The notes under the pieces are model-generated. The model was not told where the DNA came from, searched no databases, and worked only from the letters and a program-made list of their open reading frames with translations. This document shows, piece after piece, positions 26,470 to 37,099 of a stretch of 37,135 nt of DNA. The stretch spans positions 1-37,135 of the forward strand of contig JALLBK010000357.1 in assembly GCA_036940085.1 (NCBI GenBank), given 5' to 3'. Source of the DNA: Discostella pseudostelligera (taxonomy: Eukaryota > Bacillariophyta > Thalassiosirophyceae > Thalassiosirales > Thalassiosiraceae). How positions within the stretch are numbered: the stretch's first letter is position 1; the number at the start of each line of letters is the position of its first letter. The position numbers were made by a program, and so were the translations under genes.

Positions 26470-27408
26470 TCATGGTGTACCGTTCACCGACTCTTCTGCG
26501 ATCTGCATTTTTATCTTTTCCATTTCAGCTAGGATGTGAGCCTGCTCCATCTTATTCTTCTTTATCTCATTTTGGAATACCTCATATGACGATGGTGTGT
26601 TCCCCGAAATAGAAGGTATTGCGACATGTGAGACGGACGATGGTCCCAATGTCGATAAGGAACTACAACTATTATTCGTCGCAACAACATGATCATCCAT
26701 CATCATGCTTGATCGTTTCGTCTTTTCAATAAGACAAATCATCTCCGCTTCTCTCGCCGTCTTCGCACGTGTCACCGCCAGCAGCTCCTGCTGTAACTCC
26801 AACTCTCTATTAAACTTGGCCTCACGTAATTCCGCCAACTGTTTCTGCAACTCCTTCTCGGCTTTCATATTCTTTGCACTCTCTCTGAGCAGCTTCGTCC
26901 GTAACTTTTGAAGCCGCGTATGAGACATGGAAGTGAATGCTGGATGTTTGTACAGGAAGGTGGCGAAGGCTGCCTCAAATTGTCGTACTGCCGCCGCATC
27001 AATGTTTTCAGAGGAGATGGTCCCAGGGTCGCCGATATTATCGTAGCAGGAGGTACAGTCCCCGCATGATCGTCCGCAGTAGCCCGTGATGATGCCCTCT
27101 GCAGTGAGGACGTTGTTAAATGGTGTCATCGTCGCTGGTATGCTGAGCCGCGAAAGCAGTGAGGTGGAGGATACGGAACGCACATGAACCGGAGGGTCGA
27201 CGAGAGTATGATATGAGGACTCCGAATCACTGTCGGCTGGGGTCAATTGTGCCACACTATCAGGAGATGCTAGTCCTACTTCGACCTCGTCTTCATCCGA
27301 GACGCAAGTGGGCGATTCCGAGGAAGTCTTCCGTATAACCCTGACTGGTGAATCGGTGGTGGAGGGCCGGGCCACATAATCGATGATGCCGCTGATTAAG
27401 GTTTCCAT
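26470..27408 (-). CDS. Coiled-coil protein with CxxxCxxCxxC cluster, unknown function
   Basis: Single-exon ORF; the start METLISGII (27408) is chosen over an in-frame ATG at 27477 because the extra 23 residues look like 5' UTR. 312 aa. N-terminal 100 residues are acidic and Ser-rich. A cysteine cluster CGRSCGDCTSC follows near residues 108-118, which could bind metal. Then a helix (AVRQFEAAFATFLYKHPAF), and a long coiled coil about 160-230 (LQKLRTKLLRESAKNMKAEK, ELQKQLAELREAKFNREL). A second short helix ends the protein (EIKKNKMEQAHILAEMEKIK). No known domain recognised. It is divergent from STT3 and convergent with the other coiled-coil gene. Confidence 0.7.
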   Translation of the reverse strand: METLISGIIDYVARPSTTDSPVRVIRKTSSESPTCVSDEDEVEVGLASPDSVAQLTPADSDSESSYHTLVDPPVHVRSVSSTSLLSRLSIPATMTPFNNVLTAEGIITGYCGRSCGDCTSCYDNIGDPGTISSENIDAAAVRQFEAAFATFLYKHPAFTSMSHTRLQKLRTKLLRESAKNMKAEKELQKQLAELREAKFNRELELQQELLAVTRAKTAREAEMICLIEKTKRSSMMMDDHVVATNNSCSSLSTLGPSSVSHVAIPSISGNTPSSYEVFQNEIKKNKMEQAHILAEMEKIKMQIAEESVNGTP

Positions 27409-28255
27409 AATAAATATGTTCGAGTGACGATATCTGAGAGTAGAGTAGTAGATGCCGCTGGTCTGCCTATTCGTCACCGATCTTCTGTTGTTTTGGAAAT
27501 ATGTACTTCCTCCTCGTCACCCTCGCTCAATGAGATGATTGTTTTTTGGTGTTATTGGTTATTGCTCTATTGGATGATATTGGATGTCAATTTCATTATT
27601 CTTTCCATTCATCCCGACGTTCGAGTGTTATGGCGCTGCTCGTCGAGGGGTTGTTCTCTTGGTGTTTCTCTCGGTAGGAAGTTCATTTCTTCCCGCCCAA
27701 ACACTCGTTTCGTATCGCACATCGGTGACCAGCCAGGTGCGCCGCAAGATGTGGTGGTGTGCACTTGCAAATTTGTTTCCCATATTCTTTCCTTCCGAAA
27801 TTTTCTCCTCTGTATCGATATTCACGTCGGAACTCGTACAGCGGACAATGGCAAAACATTTCCCTTTCACATCATGAACTTTCTTCAAGAAGGATCTTTT
27901 CTTGGCGGGCTTTGGCGGGGCCAAGGCTTTTCGCAGCCTGTCCGTCCGTCTGTGGGGCGGTGGCGGGCGAGGATTCGGAAAAAGGGGGCTGGCGCGCGGA
28001 ACGGGCTTGGCTCTCGCTCGGCCCCGCGATCTTTTGGATCTCATTTCCACCCTCCTCCTCGCTCCGCGGTCTTGGCCGTCCATCAAATCGCAGCGCCAAG
28101 CATCTTCCCTCCCTCTGTATCAAGAGTGGCCATCTGAATCTACTTCACGGCTCGGCTGCTCCCCTGTTGTTTTGGTCGTCAGCAGATTACTACTCAGTCT
28201 CTGGCTGCTGGCGGACGGGCAAATTATTTGATTAATCCTCCATCGTCAACAAAAA
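27409..28255. promoter_or_regulatory. Divergent promoter region: coiled-coil gene (-) and STT3 (+)
   Basis: An 847-bp spacer. It contains E2F-like TTCCCGCCCAAA at 27690-27701 and inverted variants TTGGCGGGC (27902-27910) and TTTGGCGGGG (27911-27920) in tandem, followed by a GC-rich block to about 28080. Long overlapping ORFs in several frames of the GC-rich block are compositional; none shows a domain. Confidence 0.45.
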
Positions 28256-31200
28256 ATGACGAAGAAATCATCATCGGGATCCGATACTACCACCGAACTC
28301 TTATTCAAGCTTGTCTGGCTCGGTGCCATCGTCTACGGCGTTGGCTTCTTCCTCTACTATGCCTACGAGATCCGTTTACAGGCTATTAAAGAATTTGGAC
28401 CGGTAATCCACGAGTTTGACCCCTATTTTAATTGGAGGGCTACTCAGGTGAGTGTCAGTATCTGATATCTAATGGCTCAGTATTATTATTGTGTACATGC
28501 ATTTTTCAAACCTCCCGTTCACCACTCTCTCTCTCTTTGCAATGCCTTTTTGCAGTACCTGTACGACAATGGAGCCAAAAAATTCTTCACTTGGTTTGAC
28601 CACATGGTCTGGTACCCCCTTGGTCGTCCAGTAGGGACAACGATCTATCCAGGCATGCAATTTACTGCCGTATTCATCAAACGTTACATTGTGGGCAATA
28701 ACATGAGCCTCAACGATGTTTGTTGTTACATCCCCGCTTGGTTTGGTACCATTGCCACCTTTTTGGTAGGATGCGTTGCCTACGAGGCATGTTTGCCCAC
28801 GAATACTGGAGGGAATATTTTTGGTACTTTGTTGGATGCACTTCGGGGAAAATGTACCACCTTTGAATCCAAAAGTAGTGCACGAATCTTTGGTTTACAC
28901 TCTCCTGCCGTGGAATGTGCTATATTTGCAATGGGGTTCATGTCTGTGGTACCTGCGCATTTGATGAGATCGGTGGGGGGAGGGTATGATAATGAGAGTG
29001 TGGCTGTTACGGCCATGACTTTGACCTTCTTTCTCTGGATGAGATCTCTTCGCAATCAGGAGAAATACAGCTATCTCTTTGGTTTGCTTGCCGGCGTTGC
29101 GTACTTTTACATGGTGGCGGCGTGGGGAGGGTACATCTTCGTACTGAATTTGATTGGAGCACATGCCGCCTTCTTGGTGTTGTTGGGCCGATTTACCGAT
29201 AAGATTTACCTCTCCTACACATTGTTCTACGTCGTGGGAACATCGTTAGCAATCCAAGTTCCTGTGGTGGGATGGTCACCCCTAAAGTCGTTGGAGCAAA
29301 TGGCCCCGTGTGCAGTCTTTCTAGGATATCAGGTACTGCAGTACTGTGAAATTCAGCGCAAGAAGCAGAAGATGAGTCGGATGGAAGCATGGAAGTTTCG
29401 TGTTAAAGTCTTTGTTGGAACGTTAGCAGCTGTTACTTTCCTTGTCGTATTGCTGACACCCAAATCGTACTTCGGCCCAATATCTTCCCGCGTGCGTGGA
29501 CTATTTCTGCCCCATACGAAGACTGGGAATCCACTTGTGGATAGCGTTGCAGAACATCAGGTGAGTGATCGTTTTGCACACGTATTAGTTAAAATGCTGC
29601 TCGTGATGTTACTGACGACCCCCTTTTCATGTTTCGTAGGCTGCCTCTAACCAGGCTTATTGGCAGTACTTACATATTCTTTGCCTATTTGCACCCATGG
29701 GTTTATTGATGGTGCTATTCCGTTTTAGTGACTCTGCTGGTTTTCTTCTGGTATATGCCACGGCTGCATACTTCTTCTCGCATAAAATGGTCCGGCTCAT
29801 CCTACTCACTGCCCCCATTGCTAGCGTTTTGGCAGGGATTGCTGTTGGACGAATAGTTGCTTGGTCCGCGACACTGTTTTTGTTCGAGGAGAATGGCGAA
29901 GAAGTAGCTGAGGAACCTACTGAACCAAAGAGCTCTGATGACAATAAGGCAAAATCAGATGGAAAACAGAAGAAGAAGAGAGAAAAGAAACAGTCATCAA
30001 ACGAAGTCTTTTCTGGTGTAACAGCCATTCGGGATGCATTCGCTGTGGCATCCAAATCTCCCGAAGGAAAAGTTGTCAAGATTATCGCTGCCATCATCAT
30101 GTTAGTGAGTCTCTACAAACAGGCTTCATCCTTCACTAACTATTCGTGGATGCTTTCGCGTAGCCTATCAAACCCTTCTATCATTCTCAAGGGTCAAACG
30201 CATGACGGAACCGTCATTACGGTGGATGACTACCGTGAGGCGTACTGGTGGCTCCGGGATAACACCCCCAAAGATGCACGCATCATGGCTTGGTGGGATT
30301 ACGGTTACCAAATCACCGGCATTGCTAACCGAACGACGATTGCTGATGGCAATACGTGGAACCAGTAAGTTTGCATGATCTTCTGAACCCACATCATTTT
30401 ATGTTGTTCATTCTTTGATGTGTGCAGAATATGTCCATGCTAACATTTTGCTACTCATTCGTTACGATATTGAAGTGAGCACATTGCCTTGCTTGGGAAG
30501 GCACTAACTGGAAGTGTTGAGGAAGGATACCAAATCGCTCGCCACCTGGCGGATTACGTATTGATTTGGGCCGGTGGTGGAGGAGACGATTTGGCCAAGA
30601 GTCCTCATTTAGCAAGGATTGCGAACTCTGTGTACCGTGATCATTGTCCGGGAGATGTCACATGTCGTGCATTCGGCTTTGTGGTAAGTCGAGGATCGGT
30701 CGAATATGTTGTTACAACGTTGACTCCCCAATTCATTTAATCTACTTCTCCACACTCTGCCGCATTTAGGATCAACAAGGAACTCCATCAAAAATGATGG
30801 AGAAGAGCTTTCTCTATGCCCTTCACGGTCACAGACTTAAGCCGGGCGTACTTGTCGACCCAGACAAATTTGAGCCAGTTTATCGGAGCAAATATGGCAA
30901 AGTTCGAATTTATAAGATCCTTGGCGTATCGCGCTCGAGTAAGAAATGGGTTGAAGAGAACCGAGAATGTGATGCAGGAGGATGGTTTTGCCCAGGCAAA
31001 TACCCACCGGGCTTGAAAAAAATCTTAGAGAAGAAGAAAGACTTTGCACAACTTGAGGACTTTAATCGCGGTGTCTCGGATGAACAGTACCAGAAAGAGT
31101 ATTTCGAGAACTTAAACAATCCAGCACTTGCAAAGAAACGCGCCGAGATGATGCAGAAGGAGACAGCAGGCAATGAGGGGGCCGAAAGAAAGGAATTCAA

Positions 31201-31495
31201 GCCGAAGTCACTTTCAGACGATGAGAAAGTCGAACTTTATAGCACGTGGGAAGACACTGAGGCTACCACTCTCATGTGGAGGCTAGTGACAAGTAATGCC
31301 ATCACGGAATTGCAGGGTTGGTTGGAGAAGGATCCCGGAGCAGCATGGATGCGTAGTGCGGATGGGCGTGGCCCAATGTGGTGGGCGTTTGAGTCCAAGA
31401 ATCAAGATGTCGTGACAATGTTGATGAAGATGGGCGTGCCACACAACGACAAAGACAAACTAGGACTATCTCCGGTGGACATTTTGAAGGAGTAG
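28256..31495 (+). CDS. STT3: Oligosaccharyltransferase catalytic subunit STT3 with ankyrin-like C-terminus
   Basis: Transfers the lipid-linked glycan to Asn in N-X-S/T sequons in the ER. Exons 28256-28447, 28556-29560, 29640-30364, 30476-30683 and 30770-31495; introns of 79-111 nt; 951 aa. The exon 3/4 junction is phase 2 and restores TWNHEHIALLGKA. Key motifs: HEFDPYFNWRATQ with catalytic Asp55 at the end of exon 1; SVAEHQ (the SVSE-type loop) at the exon 2/3 junction; WWDYG at about 617-621 followed by ANRTTIADGNTWN. Many hydrophobic TM segments run between. A Lys-rich luminal/cytosolic linker (KQKKKREKKQ) interrupts TMs in exon 3. The protein is longer than the usual 700-820 aa: the last about 75 residues (ADGRGPMWWAFESKNQDVV, then GLSPVDILKE) read as an ankyrin repeat pair. 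Start ATG follows AACAAAAA. Confidence 0.95.
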
Positions 31496-31770
31496 TATGA
31501 GTTCTAGGGCATAAGCAATAATGCTCAGTTTGTTATTTAAAATGTGAATTATAACGATTGAATGATGGCGCGATGGGTTGATCTCCTACTCTAGACAAAA
31601 TTGAGCTGCACAAACGTTAAGTATGACCAGTAAGATCCAACAGCGAACGCTGCCGATTGACAGTAGAGCATTGGAATATAATATCACCCCTTCCACATGT
31701 CTACTCTCCATCACCCATTCCACATGTCTTATCTCCATTACCTCGCTCAGGTGCGATGCCGATGTCAAAA

Positions 31771-32838
31771 CTAAATAGCAAAAGGGTGTTCCAACACAAG
31801 CTTCCGACCTGCACTCATCATCGGCACCTGCGTGTATTTCCCAGTAAGTATCTGTCGCATCGACTGGAGCAAGTGGGTATAATCTTGGTTTTTGTTCTTC
31901 GAGAGAGACGCAATCAATGCGTAGCTCATTGCACCCGTGGCTTTCCCGTCTATGTGAGCATCAGCAGATGTCTGCGAGTCTTTGCACCCGCTGAATTGGA
32001 TAACATCGGCTTCAGTGCTACGCGTTTTCACTGCCTTTTCTTTGGCTTCTGAGTTACCGCCTTTGTCACCCTGCATTAGCATTTTCATACCCTTGGTGAG
32101 ACTACTGACTGCCCGTTTCTTATCACCGTCAAGCAAGAATCTAGTACCTGCACCAACTAATGTGACGATGCCCTCATTTTTGCTCGTTTCGATGATTTGA
32201 AGATTTCCATCAATAGTATAAAGGTAGGGTAGATCCAAAATAGACTCACTATGGCAGCAGTCCATAATAGCTGTGAGCCTCACACCCTTGGGAAGGCCAC
32301 GGACCAAAACACTATGGACTTCGTCATCCAAGATGTACCCCGCCTTCTGATAATCAACTGGAATCAAAGTCTCATCCATACCGTCCTCTTCGTCGCCGTC
32401 TGTATCTTTAACAGAACCACCATGGCCACTGTAATGTAGGATTAGCGAGTCTCCCGCCCTCGCACCTTCTCGAAGCCAACGGAAGGCCGACAATATATTC
32501 TGTCGAGTTGGGATGCATTTCGGATCCTTTTGATCATCCGTCAATACGAGAAATTCGTCGACGCGAAAGTTGCTGGTGAGGAATTTCTTAATGTTGTGTA
32601 CGTCATTGATGCATCCTCGTAGCTCGCCCTTCTGTCCGAAGTAATTAATACCGATAAACAGCGCCCGACGACGACCGGTTACAGTACCCAACTTCTCCGT
32701 CGCTCGTTCCGTGGATTGGGGTGTTTTGGAGGCTAAGTGATCACTCAATGCCTTCTCGACGTGGCCTGCAATCTGGTCAGCGAATGATTTGCCTGCCTTG
32801 CCAAACATGTCGGTGCTCGATGCCGATGAACAAAGCAA
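31771..32838 (-). CDS. Metacaspase, type I-like (no long prodomain)
   Basis: Calcium-dependent Arg/Lys-specific cysteine protease of the caspase-hemoglobinase fold (peptidase C14). Intact single-exon ORF of 355 aa; ATG11 (MFGKAGKSF) is an alternative start. The p20 core begins RRALFIGINYFGQKGELRGC and has catalytic His in HYSGHGG (about 137) and catalytic Cys in DCCHSES (about 194; the Cys before His-Ser). The usual sequence is D-S/C-CHSG, so Gly to Glu after HS is a small deviation beside the active site. DTDGDEEDGMDETLIPVD matches the conserved substrate-pocket loop. The p10 part follows p20 directly (VIQFSGCKDSQTSADA, GAMSYALIASL), so this is type I order, without the long linker of type II and not the p10-first order of type III. 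No zinc-finger prodomain; only about 55 residues precede p20. Confidence 0.93.
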   Translation of the reverse strand: MLCSSASSTDMFGKAGKSFADQIAGHVEKALSDHLASKTPQSTERATEKLGTVTGRRRALFIGINYFGQKGELRGCINDVHNIKKFLTSNFRVDEFLVLTDDQKDPKCIPTRQNILSAFRWLREGARAGDSLILHYSGHGGSVKDTDGDEEDGMDETLIPVDYQKAGYILDDEVHSVLVRGLPKGVRLTAIMDCCHSESILDLPYLYTIDGNLQIIETSKNEGIVTLVGAGTRFLLDGDKKRAVSSLTKGMKMLMQGDKGGNSEAKEKAVKTRSTEADVIQFSGCKDSQTSADAHIDGKATGAMSYALIASLSKNKNQDYTHLLQSMRQILTGKYTQVPMMSAGRKLVLEHPFAI

Positions 32839-33413
32839 TTGATACTGATAGCGATGGTATAATAGCTTGCAATGAAAATGATAGCATTATGGTTATGGTT
32901 ATGGCTGCCGTCGTCATGTTGTTCATGCCAATGCAGACGCGGAAAGATTCATGCGTTGGGCGGCGTCAGTGTTCCCGCCAAAACATCCGCCAAAACAAAA
33001 CTGGCGTTTCCCGCCAAAAGTTTCGACGCATCCACGTGGCAACCGTGGCTGACAAACCGGTCGACCAAGACCATGGCGGCCGCTTCCACCGGCCCGATGA
33101 GAGATGAGAGCCATGGCGATATTCTTCTCAAAGTGAAAATATCCATCTACAGATCATGGGCTCACACTGGTTAACTTTGCATAGTCTGATCCTTTGTACG
33201 GCTCTACGAAGGCTGATTCATCTTCGACTCCATCACGTCGCTGGTTCTCGTGTGCTGCAACACAAGTTCAGGCGATTTGGGCTACCATTATATTAATATA
33301 TCTCTATTGAATATTGCCACTCTTGTTCCATTTCTCGGTGTGCCTTTGTCAACCCTGAACACTTGACAACGTGTTTACTCCAAATGATCGTGATCTGATG
33401 CACAGGCTAGGTA
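32839..33413. promoter_or_regulatory. Metacaspase promoter region with paired E2F-type sites
   Basis: 575 bp between the metacaspase start (left, minus strand) and the 3' end of the next PPR gene. TTCCCGCCAAAA occurs exactly at 32972-32983 and 33008-33019, 36 bp apart, with a partial TCCGCCAAAAC between (about 32986-32996), and CACGTG at 33033-33038. The pair is 134-181 bp upstream of the metacaspase ATG. The rest holds the PPR 3' UTR; no gene seen. Confidence 0.55.
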
Positions 33414-36400
33414 CTATCTCTGCATGGCTAAGCTCTTTCCCCTTACATTCGCCGACCAACTCTTAGGCAGATTACCATAATCATTCGCAACTCCTTTCAA
33501 TAGACTTTGGTACAATTCAGGAGTTGCAAGATCTGACATTTCTTTCAGGACAAAATCCGAAGTCAAACCATCTCGGCAACACTTTCGAAACACGCTTCGA
33601 TTCAATGAAAATGAAGTTGTCAGTGTCAGATTATGCTTTATCAGCAGCACGGCAAGAGGTCAAACACTCACCCTTTTACAAGATTGGCCCGAACCTCACT
33701 TTCTGGCATCAGATGCTTTATTGCTTTGAGGAAGGCACCGTATGATATATCGGACGGCGCAAGATAGTCGGACATTCGGAGCTCATCAAAGGTTGAACAT
33801 GCGACTCTGAATGCATCTTCCTGCTCTCGCTCATCCCTGCCACTAAATGCAGCAGCGTTCAACACTGCGTTATATGAGTAAACATTTGGGCGACAGGAAG
33901 TATTGCCGCTTCTATACTCAGATTCCATCCGATGGAGCAACTCTTGAGCCTTAACAGCCTTGTCTTTTCTGCGGCTTCGTGCTATTATCGACAATACAAT
34001 GGAATATGCTCGTACACAAGGTCTCACTGAATCATGACCTTCAGCATAAAAGTCTTTCATGGTAACGTGAGTCAGCGATGCAAATATATACGCAACAAAT
34101 CGATCACGGGAAATTGGAACCGATCTTACCATGCATTCGCTGGAGTATTTCCAATGACATTGCACACGCCTTGTAACTCTTGCTCCTTGCCAGAGTATCT
34201 AAGACTGCACAATATGTTCGAGAGTTTGGCTGAACATCACTATCTCCGCCTTGCAACCCAAGTTCTTCCATCAGGGATAGAATCTGAGTAACCCGATAGA
34301 TGGCTTTCCCCTCGCCACTTTTAGCCCAGCCTAAGCACAGATTCGGTTAGCAGCCAGGAGACAAAGAGAACAGTATGTCAAGAATTCGTATGACTCACAG
34401 TTAATAAGTGCATTGTAAACACTAGTATCTGCGTGGAAGTCCGTCTCTCCATCCGCATATTTGCTTTCAATATCTTTGAATAGGTCTTCAGCCCTTTTCA
34501 CTGCCATTGCTCTGTCATCGCTTTTTGACCATGCCGTGAGAACCTAAAACAATTATGAGGAAAGACGTTTGGGAAACGAATATCACTGATGAAGAACAAT
34601 ATTGTATCGAAGACATACCGCTGTGTAAGAATATGCATCTGGTCTTATCGTGTCATCGCCTTTTCCTAGCATCTGTTCAAGTAATCGATCTGCTGATTTC
34701 GCGTCCCCTTCTTTAGAAAACGCATCGAGGACTGTGTTGTAACTTAGCAAATCAGGCTTCAGGCTACTATCGCCATTGGCAAAGGATGCTTCCATCCGCT
34801 GAAGCAATTGATTTGCCTTGTGAGCTGCACCGCGTTCGCCGCAGTTGGCAAGAGCCTGACAGTTGACAAGGGTGTGATGAAAATGAAGTTGAAGCCAAAA
34901 ACGGAAATGTTTATCTCGCCAAGCACTCACCTTCATGACAATGTTGAAGGTGTACTTATCCGGTGAAAGATCCTTGTAACCCTCTGAATGAAGACGTTCC
35001 ATGAATCTCAAAAGGTCTAAGGCGCGTTTCCCGCTCCCACTTTGCCTCCCATTGGCATATGCAAGTAGCACCGCATTAAAACACCTCGCGGTTGGGCTCG
35101 GTGCTGCTGATTCATCACCTACAACATTCTTACAGCGATTGTACATTCTCATTAATATTTCTTCGGCGCACTTCCCAGCACCGGACACGTGTGAGGCGCA
35201 GTCGGCCCAAGCTCCAATACACGTCGCGTAAGAAATGACATCTGGAGTTACGCTTGTTGACTCGTCTTCCATCAAGAGGAGAATATCCGTTGCCCGTTGA
35301 GCTGCCCCAGGTATGTCGACACTCTTCTTCCATATATTGATACATGTATTGTAGCTGACGGTATCGGCGCTTACTCCCCAAAGCATTCCCTCGCTTTGCC
35401 ATATTGCTAGCTTGGCGAGGACGGCCTCAGCGCGACGTGCCACATCCGAGTAATAGGTTGTTGGGGTAACCATCCACGCCTTCAGAACGCCATTGATAGT
35501 TTCCGAATTTGGTTTTGGTACGATAGCTGATTGTACTTCCATCTTCTTCTTGCTACCGCCGCCTTTCCGCCTTCGATGCTGCTTCCTCACCGTGTACACC
35601 ATATAATCCAAAAGATCTTGCGCAAGTGGTCCAGAATAAGGCTGAGGGTATTTGGCTAGGTCAAATATCAGTTGATTGAAGTGCCATGTGCCAACTTTGC
35701 CAGGCTGAGCATCCTCATCGTTTGGTCGTTGCAGTTGATAGGAAGGAACACTTTCACGTAATAATTTGACGCCAAACTCCAAGACATCGTTCACAGTCAT
35801 CATCGATGCTACCACCTCCGCCGGAGGGAGAACATTGTACCCGCCAGTACTCTTATTCCCACCAGTCGACAAGCGGCCATCATCACTCCCCGAATTGCTC
35901 AGGTTATTATCATCATCATTAGTGCGGGGGTTGTAGACGCGTAGCCGCCTTTGACGTAAATTCCTAACAACCTCCATTGCCTCATCACGTTTCCTCTTCA
36001 TCCAATCCTCGTCACGTCCCTCGAGTTGTTCCTCGTCATCAAGCTCCTCATTTGCATCTTTGACACCTGAGACCGCCAATGCCTTCCACACATCCATCAC
36101 GACAATATAGGAAGATATACTAGGGAGCCTCGACGATACCTGTCCAGTCTCGTAATAGAGCTCCTCCGATCGATTGAGCAGCTGCAGTGCCGATTTTGCC
36201 GACTTCCATGCCATTTGTTGATGATGATATCGTGGAGAAAATCTGGATTTACTGTCGTGGTCCTCATCCTCATCTTCTGCATTGTTATCTGCCTTGAGAT
36301 TACTCATTTGCACCTCACGGTGACGTTCCATGGTCACGTATGAAAGATACTCCAATGCATCTTTGGCATGAGATGCAATCACAGCATCGTACAGCAAGCC

Positions 36401-37099
36401 AGTTGGTTCATGGAAGGATTCCATAAGGTCGAGAATGGTGGTTGCCCTATCACTCTTGCTCATTGTGCTCATTTCGTTGGTATTGGATATGTTATCATCA
36501 ACAGAATCATCGAGTGTCGCCTCGGCCTCGGTGACGGTGGCAATTCCAGGTGCCAACGACGAAGGCAACTCTAACACCCCCCTAATCACCATGTCAAAAA
36601 TTTCTGCATCTGGCGCGGGTGGTAATCCTACCCCCCCTGCCTCATCCAACGTTGAAGTAGTAGCAGTTGTTGCTGCAGTTGATCCTCCCCTCCTCCCAAT
36701 TCGATATTGTTCCACCCATGCAACCAAGGCTCGTTCGGCATTTTCCATCTCATATTGTTGTGTCAATTTATCGTCTGTAGATTGTGCAATGGATGCATCT
36801 CGTACATGATTTGATATTGTGGATGCAAATGATGCTAATGATGATTGTGGATTGTTGGCAGTGCTGACAACAAATTGATCATCGTTCCCCGCAATTGAAG
36901 TAAATAGTGGCAATGTAGGATTCCTCGCCCTCCTCGTTGATAAAACATCATGTCGATGGACTAGCACGAGTGGTAAGCGTGGTAACACCGACACACCCTT
37001 TGGCGACAACGAAAGCTGTAGGTGGAGCGATGAGACGACGACGACGGCGGCGGCGGAGACGACGATGACGACGAATGCAATGTTTGATGATAGCCTCAT
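33414..37099 (-). CDS. Large PPR protein with N-terminal signal sequence
   Basis: Pentatricopeptide-repeat protein expected to bind organelle RNA. Exons on the minus strand: 37099-34931, 34855-34619, 34543-34399, 34330-34130, 34053-33672 and 33594-33414; introns of 75-77 nt, 74-68 nt class; 1104 aa. Exon 1 ends at NIVMK; its 75-nt intron is open in frame and can be mistaken for coding. PPR units are well spaced from about residue 500: SYNTCINIWKKS, SYATCIGAWADC, CFNAVLLAYANG, SYNTVLDAFSKEG, then across introns SYTAVLTAWSKS, VYNALINCWAKSG, TYCAVLDTLARSK, AYSIVLSIIARS and SYNAVLNAAAFSG. The start MRLSSNIAFVVIVVSAAAVV is a signal peptide; the site VSS|LHLQ has Leu at +1, tolerated in diatom plastid presequences, so plastid is likely but not proven. 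The first 450 residues contain acidic and Ser-rich inserts. The C-terminus ends with NLPKSWSANV, without DYW or SMR. The acceptor of exon 5 could also be a few bases downstream in the same phase. Confidence 0.9.

Noticed and set aside
26309..26539. Plus-strand ORF of 76 aa with CPNC motif at the end of the coiled-coil gene
   Set aside because: Overlaps the real minus-strand gene in antisense, and a single CxxC is not enough to claim a zinc ribbon.
27424..28137. Long overlapping ORFs on both strands in the spacer before STT3 (plus 237 aa; minus 152 aa at 27628-28086)
   Set aside because: They overlap each other in a GC-rich tract, have Arg/Pro/Ser-biased composition with no domain, and the region fits a divergent promoter with E2F-like sites.
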